Source: Bolinopsis microptera (taxonomy: Eukaryota > Ctenophora > Tentaculata > Lobata > Bolinopsidae). Taken from it: a stretch of DNA of 64,000 nt. Of this stretch, positions 10,553-20,800 are shown piece by piece. The position numbers and the translations under genes were made by a program. Each line of letters begins with the position of its first letter. Position 1 is the stretch's first letter. Location of the stretch: positions 6,990,983-7,054,982 of the forward strand of contig NC_087077.1 of NCBI RefSeq assembly GCF_026151205.1, given 5' to 3'. The notes beneath the pieces are model-generated. The model ran no database searches. It was not told the DNA's origin and was given only the letters and a program-made list of their open reading frames with translations.

Positions 10553-10690
10553 GGGTCTCAATAAGAGGTCTCGACTGCCTAGGCGTCAGACCTTGGCAGT
10601 CGGTAGTTTTCCTCTGGCCCGGGATCAGCTGACCCTAGGGACCAGAGGATAAAGGTGTAGAAACTATATGTATCTACAAAACTTTCAAGG
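10553..10690 (-). other. Hairpin-rich 3' end of the R4/Dong-like element
   Basis: Read in sense, CCTCTGGTCCCTAGGG folds back on CCCGGGCCAGAGG, and GACTGCC folds on GGCAGTC around GTCTGACGC. A third short pairing is GAGACC with GGTCTC-type sequence beside the (TAA)n tail. The segment is GC-rich compared with the AT-rich UTR before it. In R2-type elements the RT recognises a folded 3' UTR, so this is a good candidate for the RT-binding structure. That function is inferred from the family. Confidence 0.55.
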
Positions 10691-10698
10691 TTGTTTTT

Positions 10699-11250
10699 AC
10701 AAGAGACAGGGCTTGCTGCGCAAGGGAAGAAAAGCGGGAGAAACACTCACAAATTATACAAATAAATATTATAAAACATAGCAAAAAGAAATTCAAACAA
10801 TCCTACACTACTACAAATGTTTATTACATACTACAATGTGATACATGATAATTATATGCTGTATAGACAAGAAACAGGGCTTGCAGGGCAAGAGATGGAT
10901 CAAAGGGACTAGTCACAGAGTGTAATATACAGTGATTCAGCAAGAACCCATTGCTAAATCTGGCACACAAAATACCACAATCAATACAAAAATATACAAT
11001 ATTATATCAAACAATATGTTTATACAAGAATCAGGGCTTGCAGAGCAAGAGAAGAAAAATAAGAGAAAACTACCATCAACTGTATATACCGTAGTCCATC
11101 AGATAGGTAATCATTACTAATACACAAATCAGCAGGGCTAACAACAATATAAAATCCATAATAAATACTCAATCTACCCAATATACGAGTTAAAAATTGT
11201 ATAAACAAGAGACAGGGCTTGCATAGCAAGGGAAGAAAAATAAGAGGACC
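10699..11250 (-). repeat. Four tandem units of about 168 bp in the 3' UTR
   Basis: On the plus strand ACAAGA(G/A)(A/T)CAGGGCTTGC starts at 10699, 10867, 11034 and 11205 (spacing 168, 167, 171). Each is followed by GCAAG(A/G)G and an A-rich segment. GGGCTTGC and GCAAG flank a short loop in every unit, so each could form a small hairpin. Between the cores the sequence is AT-rich and diverged. Confidence 0.8.
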
Positions 11251-11333
11251 AGGTAAAAAGTGTTTATTAGAGTACCCAGTGAAAATTAAACTAAAAAAAA
11301 GAGTATTTACAGTGTATTATACACTCAAATATA

Positions 11334-13055
11334 TTATATGTCTAAGACCATCCTGAGAATCCTGGCTGATCCAAGCAGAGCTGTCTTCTGGAGATTAGAG
11401 ATGCTCAGATTGCAGTGGACTGCGTCGAGGTGTTTACGAAAGTTTATGGTGATAGTTCCTAATGCGCCTATCACCACAGGGACGATTGTGACCTTTCGTA
11501 AATTCCAGTTCTTCTTAATTTCTCTTTTCAGGTCTTGATATTTCAGAATCTTTTCTTGTTCTCTATCCAAGATCCGGGTATCTCCTGGGACTGCAACGTC
11601 AATGATGGTTGCTGCGTTGGTTACCTTGTCTACCAGGAGGAGATCCGGTCTACAGTGTTCGATAACGTGGTCCGACTGGACATGGAAGTCCCACAATATC
11701 TTGACTTGTCCGTTCTCCAGCACCTTCTCTGCCCGGTGTTCGTACCACCTTTTACTGCGTGGGAAGCCGTATTCCTTGCACAGACTCCAGTGCAATGCGG
11801 CAGCTACTTTGTCATGCCGACACTTATATTCTGTCTGTGAAAGTTTTGGGCACCCATTCAGTATGTGGTCTATTGTCTCGTAATGATTTCTGCAGAGTCT
11901 GCAGAGGGGAGAAGAGCCAGGTGTTTTGTCAATCCTGTGCTTCACGTAATTAGTCCTAAGTGCTTGGTCTTGGGCTGCTATCAACAATCCTTCTGTCTCC
12001 TTCTTCAAATCTTGTTGGGTGAGCCAGTTCCAAGAGGTTAACGGGTCTGCTGTACCCATCATCTGCCTTGGGAACTGTCCGTGCATCACTTTAGCAGTCC
12101 ATTTCTCCTTGCGGATTTCCTCGCGTTGTGTTCGGTCAATATCTTTCTCTATCTCTTCACCCAAGAGTATCTTGTCTTTGACAAAGTAGTCCTTCAGAGC
12201 AATCAGTTCTGGGTCTCTACTTCTCACCACATAAGTAGTGAGTGCATTCTCCTCTCTCTTAACGACTTCCTCTATACTATGTAGCCCACGGCCACCCAGT
12301 TGACGGCTGACGTATAACCGATCAACATCTCCTTGGGGGTGGTGAGCTCCATGTATCCTCATCAGTTTCCGGGTCTTGACATCTAAGGCTTTGGTCTCCC
12401 CAGCATTCCATGAGAGAATTCCAGCTCCATATCTTATCACAGGTACAGCCCAGGTGTTAATCGCTTGTATACTATTCCTGCCATGAAGCTGGGATTTCAA
12501 AACCTTTTTAACTCTTCTGATATAATCTTTTGTAACCAGTGCTTTCATCTCTTTGTGTAGTATATCATTAGCTTCTAGTATTCCGAGATACTTATAGCCG
12601 TCGTCCTCCAACTCATGGATCTGTTCACCTGTGGGTAGGGAGATGCCTTCAAAAACGGCTCTTGCTCCCTTCTTCACCTTCACCACGGCACATTTCTCTA
12701 GCCCAAATTCCATTTTTATGTCACTGCTGAACTCTGCTGTGGTATTAACCAGTGTGTGCATTTCGTCTTCACTCTCGGCATACAACTTGAGGTCGTCCAT
12801 ATATAGCCTATGCGACACTTTCGGTTGACCTCCTCTCTCCAGAGAGTATCCTATGTCATGCTTATTCAAAAGAATGGACAGGGGTATAAGACTAATGATA
12901 AAGTGGATAGGTGAGACTGAGTCTCCTTGGAATAGACCTCTATTAATTTTAATTCTCCCAAGGGAAACTTTACCAAGCATCAGGTTAACATACGATTGTT
13001 TGAAGGAGGCTTCAAACAGGTCTATGATGCATGAAGAGATGCCACACATGGTCAA
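11334..13055 (-). CDS. RT and restriction-like endonuclease, 5'-truncated (R4/Dong-like)
   Basis: A 573-residue open frame without internal stops; its first codon is TTG, and the true start was lost with the 5' end. Visible domains in order: RT palm with RGLFQGDSVSP (residues 39-49) and catalytic YMDD (85-88); thumb/linker; a CX2CX8HX4C finger with C385, C388, H397 and C402; then the endonuclease core with RPD (469-471), IIDVAVP (484-490) and a following KYQDL helix. This is the order in R2/R4-type elements, where one protein nicks DNA and primes reverse transcription. The RT motifs before the QGD block are missing, so this copy cannot be complete. The C-terminal half is intact, suggesting a fairly young insertion. 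R2 or NeSL membership is possible; R4/Dong is favoured by the TAA flanks. Confidence 0.85.
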   Translation of the reverse strand: MTMCGISSCIIDLFEASFKQSYVNLMLGKVSLGRIKINRGLFQGDSVSPIHFIISLIPLSILLNKHDIGYSLERGGQPKVSHRLYMDDLKLYAESEDEMHTLVNTTAEFSSDIKMEFGLEKCAVVKVKKGARAVFEGISLPTGEQIHELEDDGYKYLGILEANDILHKEMKALVTKDYIRRVKKVLKSQLHGRNSIQAINTWAVPVIRYGAGILSWNAGETKALDVKTRKLMRIHGAHHPQGDVDRLYVSRQLGGRGLHSIEEVVKREENALTTYVVRSRDPELIALKDYFVKDKILLGEEIEKDIDRTQREEIRKEKWTAKVMHGQFPRQMMGTADPLTSWNWLTQQDLKKETEGLLIAAQDQALRTNYVKHRIDKTPGSSPLCRLCRNHYETIDHILNGCPKLSQTEYKCRHDKVAAALHWSLCKEYGFPRSKRWYEHRAEKVLENGQVKILWDFHVQSDHVIEHCRPDLLLVDKVTNAATIIDVAVPGDTRILDREQEKILKYQDLKREIKKNWNLRKVTIVPVVIGALGTITINFRKHLDAVHCNLSISNLQKTALLGSARILRMVLDI

Positions 13056-13093
13056 ACATGGTCAAACAATTATTATTATTATTATTATTATCT

Positions 13094-13718
13094 CAGCAGT
13101 AAGTCCAGAGAAAAAATCGAATCGTTAGTGTTTGAACTACACTTTAAGAAAATATTTTCTGATCCATTTCTAGATAAGGTCAATGATCTGGTATTAGTAC
13201 CAGCATATTCATTCTTCATTCTTCAGTAGAATTTTGCTATTGTACAATGTATAAGCTTAGTATTCCTATCACTACCTGATGTAAGGCTTTTAAAGATATT
13301 GATGCCATGTTAAAGAAGATATCGGATCATCAATGTGAACTTACCTTAGTTCGTGTATTTATGGCAGGTAATATTGTGATGGGTAAAAATAATGACGGTA
13401 AAAATATTGCGGATTTTCCGAAAAACCGCCAAATTTAACCACAATTTTTTTTGTTGATTTACGAATAAAACCACCTAAGGTATACAATACGATTAGGACT
13501 TAATTAAGACTTAGCTCAGAAGATATTATGGTCTCTTCAAAAAGAAACAGGGAGAAGCTCTTGTCTTAAAATTTTTATTGTGTTATCAAATCCAGGCGAG
13601 GGAAGTGTTGCAAAATTTTATTTATGATCAAAAAAATCAAAAATAGGCTATCTGGATGAAATTAACCAACTTCAGAGCTTTTAAACTATGTTTCCAATTA
13701 AGAAACCATGGGTATTCC
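13094..13718. other. No gene seen
   Basis: AT-rich sequence between the LINE and a split reading frame. Runs resembling polypyrimidine tracts followed by AG occur (about 13205-13225), but no exon can be supported. Confidence 0.3.
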
Positions 13719-13832
13719 ATGAAATGTGTTTAGAAAAGGGCTGGCTTTCCGTGATGATGATATCATAGCTTTTCTCCGAGAGAGATACTTGGAGGAATTC
13801 AGCAAAGAGGAGAAGATTTTGAGCTTTGAGCA

Positions 13833-14769
13833 CGTTGAGCGGGGGGAATGCAACGTCAATTAATGTCAGTATTCCATAAAAACCCCAAACTGACATTGAC
13901 ATTAATTGACATTAATTGACATTAATTGACATTAATTGACATTAATTGACATTAATTGACATTAATTGACATTAATTGACATTAATTGACATTAATTGAC
14001 ATTAATTGACATTAATTGACATTAATTGACATTAATTGACATTACTTGACATTAATTGACATTAATTGACATTAATTGACATTAATTGACATTAATATGT
14101 CTTGAAATTTGAGATTATCATTATTCGATAAATATTCAAGATATTCACGTCTATGTAAGTTAGACCGGTTCAAAAAAACAAAATGTCCTTGAATAATTAT
14201 GAGTATGTTCTTATCTGTTGATCCTTAGGTTCAAAGACCACCAAAAAAAATTTCAGCTTCCAACTCTTCCATCTTCGGTCCCCACCGGCCACGCCCATAT
14301 TTTATTGGTTTCTTATACAGGTAAAATATCTAGAATCGGCTTCTTTAGTATGAAGGAGTAATGTTAGCTGTTTAAGATTCGTTATTCAAATATAAATGTC
14401 ATGAAGGCATTTCGTTTAATGTGGGTTTTAAGTTCTGATGATGTTGAGAACCACGCCCTTGGATGGCCACGCCCATTTAAGAAAATTAAATTTAGGGAAA
14501 CCGTATTATTTTAGTTTTATTGTTTAATGATCTGAATTTTTTCACATTTCACATTTCCATATGTGATAGTAGTGAATAAATTAATGATATAAACGTTCTA
14601 AAGTGCTAAAAATATGGTAGAACTACATAATCTCTGGTCGAAAAATATCGTGTCAATTAATGTCAGTATTCCAAAATTTTGCAAAACTGACATTGACATT
14701 AATTGACATTAATTGACATTAATTGACATTAATTGACATTAATTGACGTTGCATTCCCCCCCGTTGAGC
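13833..14769. mobile_element. 921-bp MITE with G6 termini and 8-bp TSD inside a reading frame
   Basis: CGTTGAGC at 13833-13840 and 14762-14769 encloses 13841-14761. The left end GGGGGGAATGCAACGTCAAT is mirrored by the right end ATTGACGTTGCATTCCCCCC. The TIR extends further into TTAATGTCA. Arrays of TTGACATTAA lie inside both ends, about 20 units on the left and five on the right. The module GTCAATTAATGTCAGTATTCC followed by AAACTGACATTGACATTA occurs just inside the left TIR and again at about 14652-14700 in the same orientation. The central 550 bp have no coding content. The element is non-autonomous. Confidence 0.88.
13890..14095 (+). repeat. (TTGACATTAA)n decamer array
   Basis: About 20 perfect or nearly perfect 10-bp units; one unit near 14044 reads TTACTTGACA. 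A shorter array of the same decamer lies at about 14690-14745 near the opposite end of the same element. Confidence 0.93.
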
Positions 14770-15144
14770 AGGAGGGAGAGGAATCACTAGTAACTTATAT
14801 CCAGCAGTGTTGCAATCATGGTGAATTATCTTTCTCTGGTTTTAGGGAGAACTCGATCATTGAGTTGTTTGGAACTTTATTGCAGGACTCAGAGATCTAC
14901 TGTTATTGCTACAAAGTGGATGCTTCATCAATCAGAAGCAGATCCCTGTTCTGAGATACTTAAGCGTGCAGAATGGGAATCAGAAATGTTCACATTCAAG
15001 AAAGAGCTAAACAGCTCTGCTGACACCCAAGAAGCTAATGAATCCCCATTGATAAGGAAAATGACATCTTCATCAGAAGAATTATGCTCCCAAGGTTACA
15101 AGAATACACAACATCTGAAAGTTAAGAATGTGTTTCATTTTTAG

Positions 15145-17049
15145 ACAATAGTTAAACAGTACATGTTCTTAGAAAAATAGATTATTATAGTGCTTTCAAC
15201 TGAAGCTACAACATCAGATCTCGGAAAATATTCCCCTTATTTATTTAATCGTTTTTTAATTCTTATTTTTCTCTTCCTTCCTCATGTCATTTTTCTAGAC
15301 ATATTCTTGATGAGGTGTGCAGATGATGTTGGTGTAATTATTATTTTATTGTTTAATTTGATTTGATTTGATTTAATTGGGTCGACAATCATTGCTATTA
15401 TTTATAAATTATTTATCTAATGGAATAATTACATCATTAATATCTGGTATGGTTTATGCTTGCTGCTTTGATATTGCAATAATATTCATTATTTATTTTC
15501 AAATTATTAGTTTTTTAGTGAGATGATCGATTTACAATACTTTTATCGTGAACTGTGATAATGTTTAATCAATTTGAATGATAACATGGAATAATTACAC
15601 TATTAACATTTAACATCTGGTATCCGGTTACTGCTTTGATATTGATTTACATTATTAGATGCTTACTGTTTAGTGAGACGATTGATTTACAGTGCTGTTG
15701 TATTGTGAATTGCATTGATCATTGTCTTACTTTTCCTTCCGACTATCTACCCAGCCAAGAGGCAACATGTAGCTGTGGTGGTTGCGAAATCACACTATAG
15801 ACTTAATGCTACACTAGGTAACAGCCCTCCTATAGCCCTCTAACAGCCAACACTTAGTTGTATTTTGTTATCGGCTATTAGCCGGTTAATATTCTATCGG
15901 CATTGTACCTATTTGCGGTAAAGTTATAATATTGATTACTATGTCACAATCATGCTCATTATCAACAAATTAACTCAACTTGCTCCAGTCATCCTGCCCA
16001 TCTAATTGTAAAACCTTATATGAGGGTAATTACATAGATTTATATTTAGGTGTCAGGAATCTCAGTGAAAGACAATAACTTTATGTACTACGTTGTGTTT
16101 TTTGTGTCCAAGTTTGCCTTAAAAATAAAAGTAAAAAATCTTAAACATAGATTTATATATAGATTTAAACATAGATTTATATTCAGGTGTCAGGAATCTC
16201 AGTGAAAGACAATAACTTAATGTACTACGTTGTGTTTTTTATCTCTAATTTTGCCTTAAACTCTTAAACATAAAAGTTTTAGTGTTTAGGCATGTGCAGA
16301 ATCGCACTATTTGCAAAATATTACTGCACCCACACGTTGCCTTTGGCCTGGTTTAATTAGACAAAGTCGATCGTAAATTATTTCCCCTGGAGGTATTTTC
16401 GTCAGCAAGAATAAATCTTAGGCTAAAATCAGTCAATAAAAATGTTTACTTTAATTTTTACTTGATGTTGATCGTTTATGAGTATTCAATGACAGATTAT
16501 ATGTAAAATTTCACATTGTCAAATCATTTTTCCTGTAACCATCCCCTTGCAAACATTATGATGCCTTCTTTGTAGACCATATTACGTCACATAATATATT
16601 TTGCTTAGTGTATTTTTATTGAATTCTTTAATATTATTATTATGTATTTAAATTACAGAATTGTTTATTCCTTGTATTAACGTATTAACCTCTCTCCTCT
16701 TCAGATAGGAACAATGATAGAAATGATTGAAAATATCCCCAAATATTATCTGGTAGGATAGCATCTTTTTGTCATTGTGTATTTTGAATTTCGATATCTG
16801 TCCAGACATGTAGGTATTGCCGACCTTAAAGATGAAATAGTGGCTACCTGCAAAAAATACTTAACTGAAGGATCTTGCTTAGGTATTATCTATTGTGACT
16901 GTAATTTATGATAAGTTGTCCTCTTTACACAATTCTCAATGGATATCTGCGAACCACTTTATGATCTTTGATACTTTGTTTCTTTACCATAAAATTATCA
17001 GACCTTCAGACCTTTCATTCATTATTCATTAGCACTGTTATTCATTAGC
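15145..17049. other. No gene seen; one diverged duplication
   Basis: AT-rich unique-looking sequence. A segment around 16040-16130 (GGTGTCAGGAATCTCAGTG, then TACTACGTTGTGTTTTTT) recurs at about 16175-16265, a two-copy tandem duplication with a 130-140-bp period. No coding signal is recognised. Confidence 0.4.
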
Positions 17050-17141
17050 ATTCTGAAGAAGCTATTTTCATAAACTAGAAACATGACATACTTAAAAGAG
17101 CAAGTCATGTTTCCAGTTTATGAAAATAGTTTCTTCAGAAT
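17050..17141. other. Long hairpin, 38-nt arms with 16-nt loop
   Basis: The left arm 17050-17087 starts ATTCTGAAGAAGCTATTTTC and ends GAAACATGAC. The right arm 17104-17141 is its reverse complement with only two differences, one of which would be a G-U pair in the plus-strand transcript. The loop is ATACTTAAAAGAGCAA. Such a stem-loop could be a microRNA-like precursor, a small foldback transposon, or a chance-surviving inverted duplication. No TSD is obvious. Confidence 0.75.
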
Positions 17142-17614
17142 AGAACACTAAAACGATAACATCAACACGATTAAACTAACTAATACACCATAAAACTAAT
17201 CACGCACAATATCCTCACTACACGTTTTACATGGCTCACGCGAAGACCAGGCTGTTCTCCAAAACCAGGTGAGTGACACAGGCCACAAGTCTCACCTAAT
17301 TGTGTAATGACTTCTACACACCTCACACACCGTCTTATAAACCTTGCCGCTAAGTGGGGGAGTAGCGTGGTTAACTCTCTCACATTTCTAACTCACATTC
17401 TCTCCCCTCTGTTATGATAATTCCTACTCCTAATTCCCTGCACTCCATTGTGCTCTTTCTGAAAGGATGAGCAGGGGAGAAGGTGGTGTTGGGCTCTAAT
17501 TAGGGGAACTGTGCCCTCCAGTGTGGGGAATTGTAACCCCAATGTGTCTATAAACTGTGTTACAGTGAAATTGTTGTTTGGTAGACTTTCTTAACCTTCA
17601 CACGTAAGCACTAA
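17142..17614. other. No gene seen
   Basis: A moderately GC-rich stretch with many CTCAC/GTGAG motifs around 17220-17420. An open frame of 67 codons on the minus strand has no recognisable motif. Confidence 0.3.
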
Positions 17615-17830
17615 GCAGTTACCTCTTTCTTTGGCCGTTTATATTATATTATAATATGTACCAGAGCAGTTTACCTTTTTCTTAGGCCGTTTATATATTA
17701 TAATGATATGTACCAGGGCAGTTTACCTTTTTCTCTGACCGTTCTTATATATAATAATTTGTACCAGAACAGTTTTCCTCTTTCTTTGGCCGATTATATT
17801 ATATATAATATATAATATGTACCAAAGAAG
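17615..17830 (+). repeat. Tandem repeat, 51-52-bp unit, four copies
   Basis: (G/A)CAGTT(T)ACCTCTTTCTTTGG-type blocks start at about 17615, 17666, 17718 and 17769. Each is followed by CCG(T/A)T, an AT-only stretch and ATGTACCA. The AT-only part varies in length between copies. Confidence 0.75.
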
Positions 17831-20800
17831 TTTCTTTGGCTGTTTTCTCTTTTCGAGCACAGTCACCAAGCCACCGCTAGCTATTCAGATTCAGCTTCTT
17901 CGTACAGCGTGTACTCTGTTCGTTGCTATCGGTTATTATTGTTTATAAAATATCTTTCAGTTGATTTACCTACTTGGAAACATGGATAGTGAATCTTAAC
18001 GTGAATTGTGAAATGGCTGCAAATAATAGTGAAGAAAACAAAACATGAACGATACACTGTAAGAAATAACGAAACTATTGCAGATAGTATTTTTATTATT
18101 TCAATAAATAGCTGATTCATAATTTTGGTATCACCATTGGTTTGACTTGAAGTCGTGTGGTCGTTTGAATCGAAAACTTATGGAAACTTGATTGAAAACT
18201 TGATTATAGAATAAAATATGCTTGGGCACAAACAATGGTTAGTAGTTATTTAAAATTAGATTACCAAGTTTGCTTTTAATTTTAATTGGTATAGCTGAAC
18301 ATTATGTAATTTCAATTTTAGTGATGCAGTTAGGGTTAGGCCAGGGCTAGGCATTGCAATTATTACACACTGAAACTCTCATCGTATATTAAATAATACC
18401 CCAAAACATCTGCACCATGAAAAATATTAGCTCACAGTTTTAGTCAATTACTTGTCACTTTAAGTATGCAATAGTCATTCTGTTTTTGGGCAACTTGGTA
18501 ATTCGTCAAAAAACTCTTGGTGTTTATCTAATATCTAGGCCACAACACAAAGATCACCTGATCCCATCAGGCACTCTCCAAGTATAAGTCTTTTATCTGT
18601 CTCTATATTCTTCATCTCCGAATGTGCTTCACGTGGGCCTCAGGTGTGTTACATTACCAAGGTTTCTGTTTTTGTTCCCAGACTTGGAGAATTATTTTTT
18701 ACTTAAGTGCGTAGCTCGATAATTTTACCTTCCAAAGTTGTGGTATACAGTCTACACGATAGTGTAACATCGCACCTCGATAAAGACCGGTAATAAATTT
18801 GCCTAACGAAGTATTTCTTTCTAAACCACATTTTACAAATTAATAAATGTTTTGTTGGCTGAAGCCTTTTATTAAACAGTGAGCTCAAAACTCGGCTTAT
18901 CTTGATAATACTTTGAATGGTGATGATTCAACCATTGCTCAGACCGACACACGTTTTTTTATATCTCGTTGAATCTGCAATGCCTTATGCCTAGTTATCT
19001 TTCATCATGTTTGACTCACTGTTATTGTGACGAGCGTAAGCTGACGTTTGATATGAAATGGAGCAGTCAGTAATGATGCAGACGGTGCTCATTGATATTA
19101 GATCATAGCACACAAACCCGGTGAACTTGCACGGCAAGACAAGGATTTCTAACTTTCGCCAAACTCACTGGTTGAGGTATTGTAGGTGTAAATTGGGCTT
19201 TCAATAGATTTTTTTCAACGGTTAATATAACCGTAGACACATGGCTTTAGTCAATATCCGGTATAAGATACCCTCATGGCTTTATTCAATATCCGGTATA
19301 AATATCCTCCCAGGCACTCTGGGATGGGAATAAATACGCATAGATTTAGACAGCTCATTAATGGGCAAATTATACAGTCAATGCTGGCTAAATTGAAAGA
19401 TGAATTACAGCTATTCTATTGCTAATAAGCAAGGTGACAGGCTGACTGTGTGGGATAATCTCGCACTAAAACACCCACACATTTAGACCAACCTTGACCA
19501 AATTTAAACGAGATCTTTTTAATTCGCCTCCACCATTAGGTTTGGTATGGTATAATCGTCTAAGAGTGTATAAAATATGGCCAGCCCAAGCCGCTTCTTA
19601 TGGCTTTATTACACTTCAAGGTCGTGTATTCCCCTTTAGATATACGTCTTCTTTTGTTTCCTCCCATTTAACGGCAGAAAAATCCCTTTCAAATAAGTTG
19701 AATACCTACACAATTTATAAGCAGTGCAAATTGGCTGACTTCAAGGAGTGTTCCTGTATGTCTAATTCTCAGCATTAGATCGGCCGGGAGGAAATGGTTA
19801 TTATAGGTTACCCTCCGGGAGTAGCGGGAGGGAAGTTCACCACATATATTACATATGGAGCTCAGGGTTAACAGAAATACATGCTATTCACCGGGGGAGA
19901 ACCTTTTCTTTAGTCTCTCGCTCGGGTGTGTACAATGGCTACTTTAGAGAGCCACACATGCTCCTGTCACTCTGTTGAAGATGTGCTATCACTGTTTTAC
20001 TTGTACCATTGCTCAATGTTTTGTTATTGTTCAGAATGGTTTGGAGTTATTGAAGTTATTGTAACTAGCAATTCATGAACATCAGTTACTGGGAAGGTGG
20101 AGAAATGCGAGTAAATGAAGGAGTATATTGTTTAGTTACGCATTATTTATTTAGTTTGGCCAACAGCCAAGGAAGACGCCTGCTGATTCCTTGCTTAGAA
20201 AAATATTATTATTTTTTTCCCGTTTTTCTGTGGCCAATTTGCAGTACAAATTTTCACCAAGCCGAATCTGTGAAGTGCACAATCAAATTCTCCATTAATT
20301 TTTCTTTGATAGTTGCAACAATAAGTCTAAGTATTAGAGTTTTAACTAAAGCAGAATCTTTGAAGTTGAAGTGCAGGTGTTTTTTTCACGGATTCTCATT
20401 AAATCAACTCATCTATTTTCCTCAAATGACGCTAATACATCTTTAAGATTTTCATTTAATGGTCTAAGGGATAGTTTCTCCTGTAATCGTTTAGAAGGGT
20501 GACATCCTGCAGTCGGACTCTGTAGAAATGGAGAAATAGAGAGTGGTGCATATTTAGATTTCAAGGAACTGCTAGTTGATTGGTGTATAGCAATCGATTC
20601 AAAATACCATGTTTTACCACCTGCGATTAATTGATATTGATGTTCTTAAACCAAGCTTTCAGCCATAAAAGGAATTATCACACGTCGTTTATCAACGCTC
20701 GGCGTCACAAAAAAATCTGATGTTCTCTCTTGAGGCTTTGTTACTTTTTGTTTTTGATTGGATTGTCCTCGGTATCGGTGTCTGCAAATTGCAATTGATC

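Larger units (their letters stand above)
10535..13093 (-). mobile_element. R4/Dong-like non-LTR retrotransposon, 5'-truncated, between (TAA)n tracts
   Basis: In sense (minus) orientation the element is preceded by a (TAA)n tract at 13070-13093 and followed by another at 10535-10553, both in the same orientation. Inside lie a truncated RT/endonuclease ORF (13055-11334), a 3' UTR with four copies of a repeat of about 168 bp (11250-10699), and a hairpin-rich terminal segment (10690-10553). The protein has a C-terminal CCHC finger and a restriction-like endonuclease, as in the R2/R4/NeSL group. Dong of the R4 clade is known to insert into TAA repeats, which matches both flanks. The 5' truncation is typical of target-primed reverse transcription. 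Confidence 0.72.
13723..15144 (+). pseudogene. Unrecognised protein-coding sequence interrupted by a MITE
   Basis: A frame open from 13723 reads NVFRKGLAFRDDDIIAFLRE and on to SFEHVE at 13839. It is then cut by the 13841-14761 element. Continuing after the second TSD copy, the frame reads QEGEESLVTYIQQCCNHGEL to a stop near 14955. Element plus one TSD copy is 929 bp, and removing it rejoins the two frames exactly. In another frame, 14940-15140 reads CSEILKRAEWESEMFTFKKE and SSADTQEANESPLIRKM, which suggests a later frameshift or splice. The composition is charged and protein-like, but I recognise no domain. It could be a host gene, a retrogene or a transposon ORF. Confidence 0.5.

Noticed and set aside
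11338-12828. Plus-strand ORFs across the LINE
   Set aside because: They are antisense shadows of the RT/endonuclease frame.
20075-20446. 123-codon plus-strand ORF as a gene
   Set aside because: No domain, no homology that I recognise, and AT-noise composition.
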